A DNA stretch of 64,000 bases from Ruegeria sp. 6PALISEP08 (GCF_001238295.1 NZ_LGXZ01000015.1:43400-107399), one strand, 5' to 3'; shown: positions 15,756 to 25,252, numbered from the stretch's first letter. Notes: generated by a model from the letters alone, not told the origin. Program-made: numbers and translations.

Positions 15756-17686
15756 TACCCCTTCCCCTCCAAATACCGCCGCTTGGCTTCTTCCATCCGG
15801 CCCATCTCGCGGACGGCGTTTTCGATGGCGACCTCGTCGCTCTTGTCGGCATAGCGGAACTCGCTGTCGGCGTAGCGGTTGATCTCTTGCATCACCATGT
15901 CCACCGTGATCGGCTGGCGCAGGTCTTCGATCATGGCTTTCTTGGTGTCGTAGTCGCGGAACAGGAACAGGTCGGGGTTTTCCATCCACTCGTCGGGCAG
16001 TTCGAAATCCATCGCGCGGACCTTGACCGCGTCGGTGATGTTTTTGATCGCGCGACCGGTGAACCGCTCATCCGCCTGCTGGATCGCCTTGAGGTAGGTG
16101 CCCATCTTGGCAATCGTATCCATCTGGCCGATATCGCCGGAGACCCGGTCATAGACCTGCAATAGAGCCTCTTCATGCGGGCGGGAATGGCTTTCGAAAC
16201 TGGCGGCGACGGCCTTTTTGATCTCCTGCGCGGCATAGGCTTCGTGCTCGCCCAGCGGGATGTCGTGGTTGCGACCCATCAGCAGGTGCAGGATGTCGAT
16301 GTAATCCTCGCGCGTCTGCGGCCCGTCGACCAGGAACCGTGCGCCCGCCCGCTGGCGCAGGGCGTCGTCCACATTCTCGGGGTAGTTCGAGAACATGCCA
16401 AAGGTGCAGTTGCCGCGCACGACGGTGTTGGCGCCCGCAAAGCTCTCCATCAGCACGGCGGTAATTTCCAGCTGCCCGGCCGAGGACTGCCGGTCGCCGC
16501 GTTTGCCTGCCAGTTGGTCGATGTCGTCGATTGTGCCAAAGCCGATGACCGAGGGGTCGATGATCGTGTTGATAAAGGCCTTGGCGTTCTGGCCGGATTT
16601 GCCCTGATAGCTATCGATATTGTCGGTGCTCAGGTTCTGATAGCGGAACGGATAGCCCGCGTTCTGGCAATAGTCGTTGATCAGCCCGGCCATCATCTGG
16701 ATCAGGGTGGTCTTGCCGGTGCCCGGTTTGCCGTCGCCCATGAAGGTAAAGATGAACCCGCCAAGCTCGGCAAACGGGTTCAGGCGGCGGTCGAAGTCAT
16801 AGGCCATCACCATCTTGGCCAGCTTCATCGCCTGATATTTGGCAATATGGTTGCCGACCACCTCGTTCGGTTTCTTGAACGTCATGGTCAGGGTGGTGGA
16901 TTTGGCTTTGGAGGCCGGTTCGAACCCCCGGATCGTCAGATCATCCGCCTCGATATGCCAGGCGGCGTTCTGGAACGGGGCCAGATGCCCTGCAGATTGG
17001 GCGCGCAGGGTGGCCTTGTCCATCAGCTGTTCAGCATAGGCGCTGGTGGCCGCGATCAGATGCGCGTCGTCTGGCGCGTGTTTGGCCAGCGTCTGGTCCA
17101 GCTCCCACAACGCACCGTGCAGGGCGAGTTGGCCATTGTCGGTCAGAACCTCTTCGATTTCGCCAACATCAACAGTGGTTTCGCCCAGATGCGAAGACAT
17201 CAGATAGGCCAGCGCATTGCCGAATGTGTGCGAGGTGATCAAAGCCTCCGCCGTCAGAAGTTCCGAGAATTCGGTCTTGCGCGCCGCAGGCAGGTTCCCG
17301 GCCAAATTCGCGCGCTTGAGATCAGCCAACGAGGTCTGCTCCGCGTAGGTCTCAGCAACCGCCAAGGCGATAGCGATAGCCCGGCGAATGGCCTGCTGCG
17401 TGGTGGCCTGCGGCGGCGAAACCAGCGCATCGCCATCATCCGAAGCCTCGATCCGTTCGACCAGATGCACCCCATCGGCACGTACGGTTCGACGTGTCAC
17501 CAGACCCGGCGTTGTTGACCGAAACCGTCGCCCGGTTGATACGCCCGGAGAGCGTTCATCGGTGGCTTCAACAGCCTTGGCAATCCGTGGCGCATGCTCG
17601 AACCCGTTCAGCAGGGCAGTCGCTGCCGGATAATGCTTGCGAATATCGTCTTCGCGCAATTCCATCTGATCTGGCGTCAAACTCAT
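15755..17686 (-). CDS. Large AAA family ATPase
   Basis: A 643-residue cytoplasmic protein. Residues 1-270 are helical with no family I recognise. The ATPase core starts near 300: Walker A GDGKPGTGKTTL at about 317-328, a Walker B-like FGTIDDIDQL near 395-405, an NCTFGMFSNYPEN sensor-like stretch, and DDALRQRAGARFLVDG with arginines placed like arginine fingers. The C-terminal 150 residues form a lid. Such ATPases remodel proteins or complexes. It overlaps the next gene by one base and lies centrally in the eight-gene operon, so it is probably the motor of that system. The target is unknown. Confidence 0.85.
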   Translation of the reverse strand: MSLTPDQMELREDDIRKHYPAATALLNGFEHAPRIAKAVEATDERSPGVSTGRRFRSTTPGLVTRRTVRADGVHLVERIEASDDGDALVSPPQATTQQAIRRAIAIALAVAETYAEQTSLADLKRANLAGNLPAARKTEFSELLTAEALITSHTFGNALAYLMSSHLGETTVDVGEIEEVLTDNGQLALHGALWELDQTLAKHAPDDAHLIAATSAYAEQLMDKATLRAQSAGHLAPFQNAAWHIEADDLTIRGFEPASKAKSTTLTMTFKKPNEVVGNHIAKYQAMKLAKMVMAYDFDRRLNPFAELGGFIFTFMGDGKPGTGKTTLIQMMAGLINDYCQNAGYPFRYQNLSTDNIDSYQGKSGQNAKAFINTIIDPSVIGFGTIDDIDQLAGKRGDRQSSAGQLEITAVLMESFAGANTVVRGNCTFGMFSNYPENVDDALRQRAGARFLVDGPQTREDYIDILHLLMGRNHDIPLGEHEAYAAQEIKKAVAASFESHSRPHEEALLQVYDRVSGDIGQMDTIAKMGTYLKAIQQADERFTGRAIKNITDAVKVRAMDFELPDEWMENPDLFLFRDYDTKKAMIEDLRQPITVDMVMQEINRYADSEFRYADKSDEVAIENAVREMGRMEEAKRRYLEGKG

Positions 17687-17743
17687 TTCATAAACCGCTC
17701 TTGCTTCATCTTTTTAAAAATACTCCCGCCGGAGGCGTGAAAC

Positions 17744-18862
17744 TCAATATCTCAACACTTGCCCGGCCTTGCTGACGACGAACTTGCGCACATCAGCAAA
17801 CCCCGGCGGGTTGCGTTCGGCCAGCACCTGGAACGGACGTTGCGGCAGGATGATCGACCGCTGGGTGCGAGTGGCCCCGGTCTCGGCCCCCTGCCCGCCG
17901 AACGGGTCCAGTGCGAAAACCTCGCGCTCGACGGTGGAAAACCACCCTGCGCGTTCTTCAATCACCTCTTCGCTTTGCAGTTCTTCGGTCGTCCAGGCCA
18001 GCGCCCAATCCTGACCTTGCGGAGATTGGGCGTCCTCCAACACCTGCCGCAAAGGGCCAGATTGCTCGGTAAAGGCCGAAGAATACATCGGCCCCACATG
18101 AATGCGGCGCATATGTTTGGGGTGCAGGTCGTCGAAATCCTGATCGAAGCCTTTGGCGATGGTCACCAGCTTTAATCCGCCCAAGGACTGCGCCATCAGA
18201 TGCGCCTGCACTTCGGGCCAGCGACGCTGGTCCTTGGGCAGGGCTGTTTTGCCGCTGTCTTCCAACTGCATCAGGTAGATGACCGGCAGATTGATCTGGC
18301 TGTCATAGACCGCCCAGTGGAGCATGAACTTGCGCCGTTCGCCTTCGTTCCCGATCCAGTGGCATTCAGGATCGTTGCGGGCCCAGAACAGCTGACCTTT
18401 CAACAATTCCTCGTAATAGAGCCTTTGGGACAGCGCGAATTGCAGCTTGGTGGGGATTTCCCGGTCGCCAATGATGGTGCGCACCATATCGGTTTTCAGA
18501 TCGTCCTCGGACGGCATATTCGTCAGATGCACCTGCGCCTGTTGCGCGTCATTGGCCATGGTCAGCAGCTCAGTCGCCACCGGAAAGCCACTATCGCGCT
18601 TGTCCATGGCGAGGCTGCCAAAAAACCGCCCCGTATCGCGCCCGACCAGCAGATATTTCATAGACAGCGCGCGGAAAGTGTAGAGCAGCCCCGAGAGGTA
18701 ACGCGACACGATCCGCACCTCTTGCTTCGAGATCGCGCCCTCAGCCTCCATCGTCGCGGCCACGCGCAGAAGGTGGACAGTGATCACCTCGAACTTGCGG
18801 AAATACCGGCGCGAGGCGAAGGTGTCGGTCAGGCCGACATGGTCCTGGGTGGGGTTAGTCAT
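17744..18862 (-). CDS. Conserved 372-residue protein of unknown function
   Basis: A soluble, mostly helical protein beginning MTNPTQDHVGLTDTFASRRYFRKFEV; the N-terminal 150 residues contain EAEGAISKQEVRIVSRYLSG and the C-terminal part SIILPQRPFQVLAERNPPG. No catalytic motif is recognised. The start at 18862 overlaps the upstream stop (ATGA), which favours it over an ATG ten codons earlier. A 57-base gap separates it from the ATPase gene, the widest gap in the operon. Confidence 0.7.
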   Translation of the reverse strand: MTNPTQDHVGLTDTFASRRYFRKFEVITVHLLRVAATMEAEGAISKQEVRIVSRYLSGLLYTFRALSMKYLLVGRDTGRFFGSLAMDKRDSGFPVATELLTMANDAQQAQVHLTNMPSEDDLKTDMVRTIIGDREIPTKLQFALSQRLYYEELLKGQLFWARNDPECHWIGNEGERRKFMLHWAVYDSQINLPVIYLMQLEDSGKTALPKDQRRWPEVQAHLMAQSLGGLKLVTIAKGFDQDFDDLHPKHMRRIHVGPMYSSAFTEQSGPLRQVLEDAQSPQGQDWALAWTTEELQSEEVIEERAGWFSTVEREVFALDPFGGQGAETGATRTQRSIILPQRPFQVLAERNPPGFADVRKFVVSKAGQVLRY

Positions 18863-19134
18863 TTCGGGTGACCAAACTTGTTGTAGGCCCAAGGGCGGTA
18901 TTCACGATCTAGCTCGTTTCCCTTTCTGTGGAACCAAATGAACAGCCAAAAACCATAGGCGATGAACGCCAAGCTGGCCGAGATTATGACGATTTCGGTA
19001 ATCAACGCGTCCGAACCAAAAGCTCTTATTGCGATCACGCATGATCCCACACAGAGCACCACTCCGATGGCACCAAGCCCCAAGAACGAAGCCAAGAGTT
19101 TAACTATCGAGCTAACCCTACTCGGTCGAACCAT
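18859..19134 (-). CDS. Small two-helix membrane protein of the AAA operon
   Basis: 91 residues with two transmembrane helices (about 8-33 and 45-66), followed by a charged cytoplasmic tail (HRKGNELDREYRPWAYN). It starts six bases after the coiled-coil gene's stop and overlaps the next start (ATGA). Like the 142-residue protein it is AT-richer than the surrounding genes. No family is recognised. Confidence 0.65.
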   Translation of the reverse strand: MVRPSRVSSIVKLLASFLGLGAIGVVLCVGSCVIAIRAFGSDALITEIVIISASLAFIAYGFWLFIWFHRKGNELDREYRPWAYNKFGHPK

Positions 19135-19140
19135 CAGGGT

Positions 19141-20220
19141 TTAACCCCCATACAAATTCTTATCATGCTTCTCGACAATCGAGGCGAACCGACGGGCAAA
19201 GCGCTCATCTGCCTTGGCCTTCTTCTCCAGCACGTCGCGGGCAAAGACCATGTGGTCCTCATGCGCCTCGAGCATGTCGGCCATCTTCTGGTTGGTCGCG
19301 GTGCCGATGGCAGCCATCGCGGTTTGTGCCTCCTGGTCCGTCTGAACGCCGATCTCGTTGATGCGGTGGGCCACGTCCTGCTGCTGCGCGGTTTTCAGCG
19401 ATTTGGTCAGGGCGTCATACAGCACCACGCGCTGTTGCGTGTCTGTCTGCAGCTTGTTGATCAGCACCATCTGCGTCGCCGCCTGGTTCTGCAGTGAATC
19501 GACCCAGGTCTTGCCCTTTTCGATATAGCGCTCCAGCGTCTGCGATTTGGCCAGCTTGACCTGCTCTTCCTGAACCTTGGCGTTGTATTGCTTGTTCAGC
19601 TCGGCCAGTTCGGTCTCCAGCTGGGTGCGTGCGGCGGCGTCCTGTTCGACGGAGATCTTGTTTTCCAGCGTTATGATCGCCGGGTCCATGCCCTGAATCT
19701 CGGCGCGCAATGCCTCCAATTCGGCCACGGTCGCTTCGCGATCATCCAGCGTGACGGTTAAGTTATCTTCAACCTTCACCCGCTGTTCTTCCAGCACCGA
19801 CAGTTGCCCTTGCAGCAATTGCACGATCACGTCGGATTTGGCGATCAGGTCCTGTAGCTTGTCGTCGATATTGGCAGTGCGCATCCGCTCTTGCCGCATG
19901 GATTCCGATTTCCCGCGTGAGAAGATGCCGACGAACGATTCCCAGCCGGTTTTCGAGCGCATCTCGTCGAAATCCTTGGAAAACGCGTTGGTGACATCAT
20001 CCAGACCCATGATCAGCTCGGCAATGTTGGCGTTCATCACCTCGGTATGGGCGTGCACATCCTCAAGCGTGGCATTTTCGATGTCGATGTCTGCCTCGGC
20101 GGTGCCGATCTTGGCGCGGGCGGCCTCAATTCGCGAAGTCAGCCCTTCGATTTGCGACTGGCTTTCGCGCACCTTGGTTTGCGTTTCTTTGATCAGCGCC
20201 TCAAATTGCTGGTTCGACAT
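19141..20220 (-). CDS. Long coiled-coil protein, TelA-like in outline
   Basis: A 359-residue, almost wholly helical protein. Residues 1-75 (KETQTKVRESQSQIEGLTSR), 120-225 (QLSVLEEQRVKVEDN) and 225-345 show heptad-like patterns. The C-terminal half, with long Gln/Thr/Ala helices and LINKLQTDTQQRVVLYDALT, recalls TelA (toxic-anion resistance) proteins, but I see no decisive motif. First gene of the operon; the 237-base upstream region must hold its promoter. It may be a scaffold for the ATPase. Confidence 0.7.
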   Translation of the reverse strand: MSNQQFEALIKETQTKVRESQSQIEGLTSRIEAARAKIGTAEADIDIENATLEDVHAHTEVMNANIAELIMGLDDVTNAFSKDFDEMRSKTGWESFVGIFSRGKSESMRQERMRTANIDDKLQDLIAKSDVIVQLLQGQLSVLEEQRVKVEDNLTVTLDDREATVAELEALRAEIQGMDPAIITLENKISVEQDAAARTQLETELAELNKQYNAKVQEEQVKLAKSQTLERYIEKGKTWVDSLQNQAATQMVLINKLQTDTQQRVVLYDALTKSLKTAQQQDVAHRINEIGVQTDQEAQTAMAAIGTATNQKMADMLEAHEDHMVFARDVLEKKAKADERFARRFASIVEKHDKNLYGG

Positions 20221-20457
20221 CGGCTCTATCCCTTTTTTCTTCTATTACCCAATAAGATAGGGAATGTTACGACAATTTACATCCCTTCGGGCTCGAAAAT
20301 CACCCGAACTTTCGCAAACTCGATGCAAAAAAGATAGATCGGATCAGCACCTGTTTTTGATCAAATCTGGATTGATCCCGTGCCTATAGTGGACATAGAC
20401 AAGGACAATCCCACCTGATTGAGTACGCCCAACCCCATTCCTGCCGGAGATTGACCC

Positions 20458-21933
20458 ATGCTGGACACCCCAACCGACCTGAAATCGCTGCTGAAAGACC
20501 CTGCGTTGTTGGCGACCAAAGCCTATATCGGTGGCCAATGGGTCGATGGCGAAAATGGCGGTTTCCCAGTCACAAACCCAGCGCGCGGCGATGTTCTGAC
20601 CGAAGTGGCAGACCTCAGCCGGGCCCAGGTCGCCGGAGCCATCGCGCAAGCTGAGGCCGCGCAAAAGGAATGGGCGAAGCTAACCGGCAAGGAACGTGCC
20701 GTGATCCTGCGGCGCTGGTTCGATCTGATGATGGAAAACGCCGAGGATCTGGGCAAGATTCTGACGGCCGAGCAGGGCAAGCCGCTGGCCGAAGCGATTG
20801 GCGAAATCGGCTATGGCGCATCGTTTATCGAGTTCTTCGGCGAAGAAGCAAAACGCGTATACGGTGAAACCATTCCCGGCCATCAACGCGACAAACGGAT
20901 CATGGTGCTGAAACAGCCGATCGGCGTGGCGGCCTCGATCACTCCGTGGAACTTCCCAACTGCGATGATCACTCGCAAAGCGGCCCCTGCACTGGCTGCC
21001 GGGTGCGCGTTTGTGGCCCGCCCGTCCGAAGAAACGCCGTTGTCCGCACTTGCGCTGGCTGTACTCGCCGACCGTGCGGGCATTCCTGCGGGGGTATTCA
21101 ACGTTCTGCCCTCACTGAACGCCAGTGAGATCGGTAAAGAATTCTGCGAAAATCCCGGAGTGCGCAAGCTGACCTTCACCGGCTCGACTCAGGTGGGCCG
21201 CATCCTTCTGCGGCAGGCGGCGGATCAGGTGATGAAATGCTCGATGGAGCTGGGCGGCAATGCTCCGTTCATCGTGTTCGACGACGCCGATCTGGATGCC
21301 GCTGTCGAAGGCGCGATGATGTGCAAGTTCCGCAACAACGGGCAGACCTGCGTCTGCGCAAACCGTATCTACGTTCAGGCTGGTGTGTATGACGCCTTCG
21401 CAGCAAAGCTGAAAGCCGCGACCGAGGCGCTGTCGGTTGGCGATGGCCTTTCAGACGGCACCACGACCGGCCCGTTGATCAACGACAAGGCGGTTGTCAA
21501 GGTTCAGGACCACATTGCGGATGCGACCGCAAAGGGTGGTCAAGTTTTGACCGGTGGCTTGCCCCACGATCTGGGCGGCACTTTCTTCCAGCCGACCATC
21601 GTCACAGGCGTCACGCAGGATATGAAAGTCGCGCAGGAGGAAACCTTTGGCCCGCTGGCCCCGCTGTTCAAATTCGAGGATGTGGATGATGTGATCGCCA
21701 TGGCCAACGATACGATCTTTGGCCTGGCCGCCTATTTCTATGCCAACGACCTGAGCCGCGTCTACAAAGTGGCCGAGGCGCTGGAATATGGCATCGTGGG
21801 CGTGAACACAGGCATCATCTCGACCGAGCTTGGCCCGTTCGGCGGTGTCAAGCAATCCGGCTTGGGCCGCGAAGGCAGCCACCACGGCATGGAAGACTAT
21901 CTGGAAATGAAATACGTCTGCCTGTCGATTTAA
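20458..21933 (+). CDS. gabD: Succinate-semialdehyde dehydrogenase, NAD(P)-dependent
   Basis: Oxidises succinate semialdehyde to succinate in GABA breakdown. A 491-residue aldehyde dehydrogenase with the GabD-typical start AYIGGQWVDG, the NAD-binding segment PWNFPTAMITRKAAPALAAG, FTGSTQVGR, the catalytic Glu in MELGGNAPFIVFDDADLD and the nucleophile Cys in GQTCVCANR, whose adjacent second cysteine is usual in this group. It ends GLGREGSHHGMEDYLE. It is a single gene with its own upstream region; no GABA transaminase is nearby. Confidence 0.93.
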   Translation: MLDTPTDLKSLLKDPALLATKAYIGGQWVDGENGGFPVTNPARGDVLTEVADLSRAQVAGAIAQAEAAQKEWAKLTGKERAVILRRWFDLMMENAEDLGKILTAEQGKPLAEAIGEIGYGASFIEFFGEEAKRVYGETIPGHQRDKRIMVLKQPIGVAASITPWNFPTAMITRKAAPALAAGCAFVARPSEETPLSALALAVLADRAGIPAGVFNVLPSLNASEIGKEFCENPGVRKLTFTGSTQVGRILLRQAADQVMKCSMELGGNAPFIVFDDADLDAAVEGAMMCKFRNNGQTCVCANRIYVQAGVYDAFAAKLKAATEALSVGDGLSDGTTTGPLINDKAVVKVQDHIADATAKGGQVLTGGLPHDLGGTFFQPTIVTGVTQDMKVAQEETFGPLAPLFKFEDVDDVIAMANDTIFGLAAYFYANDLSRVYKVAEALEYGIVGVNTGIISTELGPFGGVKQSGLGREGSHHGMEDYLEMKYVCLSI

Positions 21934-21942
21934 TCTGACAAG

Positions 21943-21972
21943 ACCCCGGTGCATCGCGTCGGGGCCGTTTGG
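21943..21972 (+). terminator. Weak hairpin downstream of gabD
   Basis: Stem CCCCG / CGGGG with an 11-base loop, followed by CCGTTTGGTTT. The T run is broken, so it is a weak intrinsic terminator at best. It directly precedes the Pho box. Confidence 0.4.
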
Positions 21973-21973
21973 T

Positions 21974-22017
21974 TTGTCACAAAACTGCAAACAAACCGTC
22001 ACATCCCTGCAATGACC
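21974..22017 (+). promoter_or_regulatory. Pho box (PhoB-binding repeats)
   Basis: Four consecutive 11-base units: TTGTCACAAAA, CTGCAAACAAA, CCGTCACATCC and CTGCAATGACC. The PhoB recognition unit is an 11-base direct repeat of the form CTGTCATAAAT, and binding sites are tandem copies. The array ends 44 bases before the phytase-like gene, where PhoB would contact a promoter. Confidence 0.75.
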
Positions 22018-22061
22018 GGCGTTCATCCCCCTCTCATCCAACTGAGAGGGGATACCCGACG

Positions 22062-24245
22062 ATGTCTTTGCGTTTTGCCTGCCTGACATCTGCCCTTGCC
22101 CTGACCACCGGTCAGGCCGTGGCAGAGATGAACTTCAACCGAATTGCGTCTTTTCCAGTCGTCAAGAACATGGCCGAGGGGGCCGACACCGAACGTGAAA
22201 CCTCGCCCGAGATCATCGCGGCAACTGCGGATGGGATGACGCTGGTCTACACCGACAGCCCACTGGGCGTGATCGGCATGGTCGACATCACCGACCCCGC
22301 AAACCCGGCCCCGCTGGGTGCGATGGAAGTGGGCGGCGAGCCAACCTCGGTTGGAATCGTCGGTGCGACAGCTTTTGTGGGCGTCAACACGTCGGAAAGC
22401 TATACCACTCCGTCCGGCAAGCTGATCTCGGTCGATATCGCGGGCAAAGCGGAAACCGGTGCCTGTGATCTGGGCGGTCAGCCCGACAGCGTCGCCATCG
22501 CCCCCGACGGCAGCTTTGTCGCCGTGGCGATCGAAAACGAGCGCGACGAAGACCTGAACGACGGCATCATCCCGCAGCTACCGGCCGGGTCCCTGGCGTT
22601 GGTACCGCTAAAAGACGGCGCGCTGGAGTGCGCGGGCATGAAGATGGCCCCGCTGACCGGTTTGGCCGAGGTTGCGCCGACGGACCCCGAGCCCGAGTTT
22701 GTTGACATCAACGCCCTTGGCGAGACCGTCATCACCTTGCAGGAAAATAACCACATCGCGGTGGTCGACAAAGACGGCAACGTGGTCAGCCATTTCTCGG
22801 CAGGTGCAGTTGATCTTGAAGGTATCGACGCCACCGACGAGCGCGGCGCGCTGATCTTTACCGAAAGCCAGCCGGGCCGCCTGCGCGAGCCTGATGCCGT
22901 GAAGTGGATCGACGACAATCATTTCGCCACCGCCAACGAAGGCGACTATGAGGGTGGTTCGCGCGGTTGGACGATCTTCCACAAGGACGGCACCGTTGTG
23001 TATGAAAATGGCACCGAGTCCGAGAAAGCCATAATCCAGATCGGCCACTACCCCGACAAACGCTCGGACAGCAAAGGGATCGAGCCCGAAAGCGTGACCG
23101 CAGCAACCTTTGGCGGCACGCCCATGATCTTTGTCGGGGCCGAACGCGCCTCGGTCATTGGTGTCTACGATGCCACCGACCCGGCCAACCCAGCACTAAA
23201 GCAACTGTTGCCTTCGGGCGTTGGCCCGGAAGGCTATGTTGCGATCCCAGAGCGTAACCTGCTGGTGTCGGCCAACGAAAAAGACCTGATCGAAGATGGC
23301 GGTCCGCGTGCGCATGTTTCGATTTTTGAATACCAGGAGGCCCCAGCCAACTATCCGCATCTGACGTCCGCAGGCGCGGATGAGCTGATCGGATGGGGGG
23401 CTCTGTCCGGCTTGGTCGCGGATGAAGACGGCATGATCTATGCGGTCAATGACAGCTTCTACGGTTTCCAGCCCTCGATCTTCAAGATCGACCCCGGTCA
23501 GACCCCGGCCCGCATCGTGGACGTGATCCGCATTCACCGTCAGGACGGCAACCCGGCGCAGAAGTTGGATCTGGAAGGCATCACACTGGACGGTGAGGGT
23601 GGTTTCTATGTTGCTTCCGAAGGTCGTACCGACCGGGTGATCCCGCACGCGATCTACCACGTCTCAGCCGAAGGCAAGATCAAGGACCGTAAGGGCGAGA
23701 TCGGCCTGCCGCCGGAACTGATGGCCGTCGAGAAGCGCTTTGGCTTTGAGGGCATCACCAGGGTTGGCGACACCCTGTGGATGGCAGTTCAGCGCGAATG
23801 GAAGGACGATCCGGACAACCACGTGAAACTCGTTGCCTACAATCTGGACACCAGGGAATGGGGTGCCGTGCACTATCCAAAAGCTGATCCGGAAAAAGGC
23901 TGGGTTGGTCTGTCGGAAATCGTGGCTTTTGGTGACCATGTCTACGTCATCGAACGCGACAATCAGCACGACCACCGCGCCGTGACCAAAAAGATCTACC
24001 GCATTCCGCTGTCCGAAATGACCCCGGCCCCACTTGGAGGCGAGTTGCCTGTGGTCAGCAAACAAGAGGTGCGCGACCTGCTGCCCGACCTGACCTCAAC
24101 CGGTGGCTACGTTCTGGACAAGATCGAAGGTCTGGCCATCCTGCCCTCGGGCGAGGCGTTTGTGATGACCGACAATGACGGCGTCGATGATGCCTCGGGC
24201 GAGACGATGTTCTGGTCGATCGGGTCGGTCACGGCTGGGAACTGA
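22062..24245 (+). CDS. Secreted phytase-like esterase/phosphatase, beta-propeller
   Basis: A 727-residue exported protein. The start at 22062 gives a signal peptide (ALALTTGQAVA). An N-terminal beta-propeller (about 25-400) has repeats such as VDITDPANPAPLG and YDATDPANPALKQLL; the C-terminal 300 residues match the esterase-like activity of phytase family, with LDLEGITLDGEGGFYVASEGR, FGFEGITRVGD and KIEGLAILPSGEAFVMTDND. It probably releases phosphate from organic phosphate outside the cell. The Pho box immediately upstream supports a phosphate-starvation role. Confidence 0.85.
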   Translation: MSLRFACLTSALALTTGQAVAEMNFNRIASFPVVKNMAEGADTERETSPEIIAATADGMTLVYTDSPLGVIGMVDITDPANPAPLGAMEVGGEPTSVGIVGATAFVGVNTSESYTTPSGKLISVDIAGKAETGACDLGGQPDSVAIAPDGSFVAVAIENERDEDLNDGIIPQLPAGSLALVPLKDGALECAGMKMAPLTGLAEVAPTDPEPEFVDINALGETVITLQENNHIAVVDKDGNVVSHFSAGAVDLEGIDATDERGALIFTESQPGRLREPDAVKWIDDNHFATANEGDYEGGSRGWTIFHKDGTVVYENGTESEKAIIQIGHYPDKRSDSKGIEPESVTAATFGGTPMIFVGAERASVIGVYDATDPANPALKQLLPSGVGPEGYVAIPERNLLVSANEKDLIEDGGPRAHVSIFEYQEAPANYPHLTSAGADELIGWGALSGLVADEDGMIYAVNDSFYGFQPSIFKIDPGQTPARIVDVIRIHRQDGNPAQKLDLEGITLDGEGGFYVASEGRTDRVIPHAIYHVSAEGKIKDRKGEIGLPPELMAVEKRFGFEGITRVGDTLWMAVQREWKDDPDNHVKLVAYNLDTREWGAVHYPKADPEKGWVGLSEIVAFGDHVYVIERDNQHDHRAVTKKIYRIPLSEMTPAPLGGELPVVSKQEVRDLLPDLTSTGGYVLDKIEGLAILPSGEAFVMTDNDGVDDASGETMFWSIGSVTAGN

Positions 24246-24269
24246 TTTTCAATCCCAGCGCATTATTGG

Positions 24270-24298
24270 CCCCGCGAGAAAACTTCGCGGGGTCTTTT
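24270..24298. terminator. Intrinsic terminator
   Basis: Stem CCCCGCGA / TCGCGGGG with a seven-base loop, followed by TCTTTTCT. It lies 24 bases after the phytase-like gene and before the convergent DMT transporter. Confidence 0.85.
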
Positions 24299-24325
24299 CT
24301 TTTACAGCTTCGAATAGGCGCACGA

Positions 24326-25252
24326 TTACTTCTTTGGTTCTTCTGAGATTACAGTGGTCACGGTGCGCGTCGTCCGACTTCTGGTGGTCGCGATAGCCCC
24401 CAAAACCAAAGCGCAGGCCACGGCCTGGGATGTTGTAATAACCTCTCCAAACGCAAAGAACCCGACGGCAAACATCGTGGGCAATTCAATGCTTCCTACG
24501 ACTGCGGTTTGAGATGCACCGATCAGCGGCGAACAGATCGTGTAAATCAGCTGCGGCACCAGCGCAGTGATCAACCCAATTCCGATGATCAACATCCAAT
24601 CGGACTGCCCTTTGGGGAGTAGACTGGAAACGTCCGCACTCAACATCAAAGGCAAAAGCCCAAGTACCGATCCCAAAGAAACCGAGGCAATGCGTGCAAG
24701 TGGCGCGATGCGGGACAGCCTGTGCACCAAAACAGATATGCCGAAACCGAAACCAAGTGGGGCTGCCAGCGAAATCAGAAGCGTCGGAATGTGCTCGAGC
24801 GGAACAGATGCGGGCGAGCCAGCTATGATTGCGGCCACCACGATAAGGCCCGAGGCGAACAGTGCACGCCGGGTGGGTGTATCCGAGAACAAAACCCAGG
24901 CCGTGACCAACGTGAAAACCGGATATGTCATGTAAAGGACGCCGACCGTCGAGGCGGGCAACGTTTCCAACGCGGTCACGTAGCCTATCCACCCAAGCCC
25001 CATCACCACGCCCACCGCAAGACCCCAACAAATCTCGCGCCACGCTTTGCGGTGAATGACAAGAACAGGCAGCAGCAAGATCGCCGATACGACGTAGCGA
25101 TAGAATGCGACGGCATAGGGTGCGACGCCTTGCTCGGTCAGTCCCCTGCTAAAATAGGGAACCAGCCCAAAGCAAATTGATGCAAATAGAACACCAAAGA
25201 CCGCAAGTGCATAAGGAATAGCCGGTTTGGTCTGTGTCGACGTCGCTGCCAT
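24326..25252 (-). CDS. EamA/DMT family transporter
   Basis: A 308-residue inner-membrane protein with about ten hydrophobic helices in two homologous EamA halves, typical of the drug/metabolite exporters. The first half has CFGLVPYFSRGL and FYRYVVSAILLLPVL, the second begins near residue 160 with APLGFGFGISVL. Substrates of such proteins (amino acids, metabolites) cannot be read from sequence. An ATG two codons upstream at 25258 is an equally possible start. The last residues are basic. It stands alone. Confidence 0.85.
   Translation of the reverse strand: MAATSTQTKPAIPYALAVFGVLFASICFGLVPYFSRGLTEQGVAPYAVAFYRYVVSAILLLPVLVIHRKAWREICWGLAVGVVMGLGWIGYVTALETLPASTVGVLYMTYPVFTLVTAWVLFSDTPTRRALFASGLIVVAAIIAGSPASVPLEHIPTLLISLAAPLGFGFGISVLVHRLSRIAPLARIASVSLGSVLGLLPLMLSADVSSLLPKGQSDWMLIIGIGLITALVPQLIYTICSPLIGASQTAVVGSIELPTMFAVGFFAFGEVITTSQAVACALVLGAIATTRSRTTRTVTTVISEEPKK

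Noticed and set aside
16175..17518. Long plus-strand open frame of about 447 codons opposite the AAA ATPase gene
   Set aside because: It is antisense to a gene with clear Walker motifs and is a by-product of GC-rich codon use; its translation has no domain pattern and too many Gly, Arg and His.
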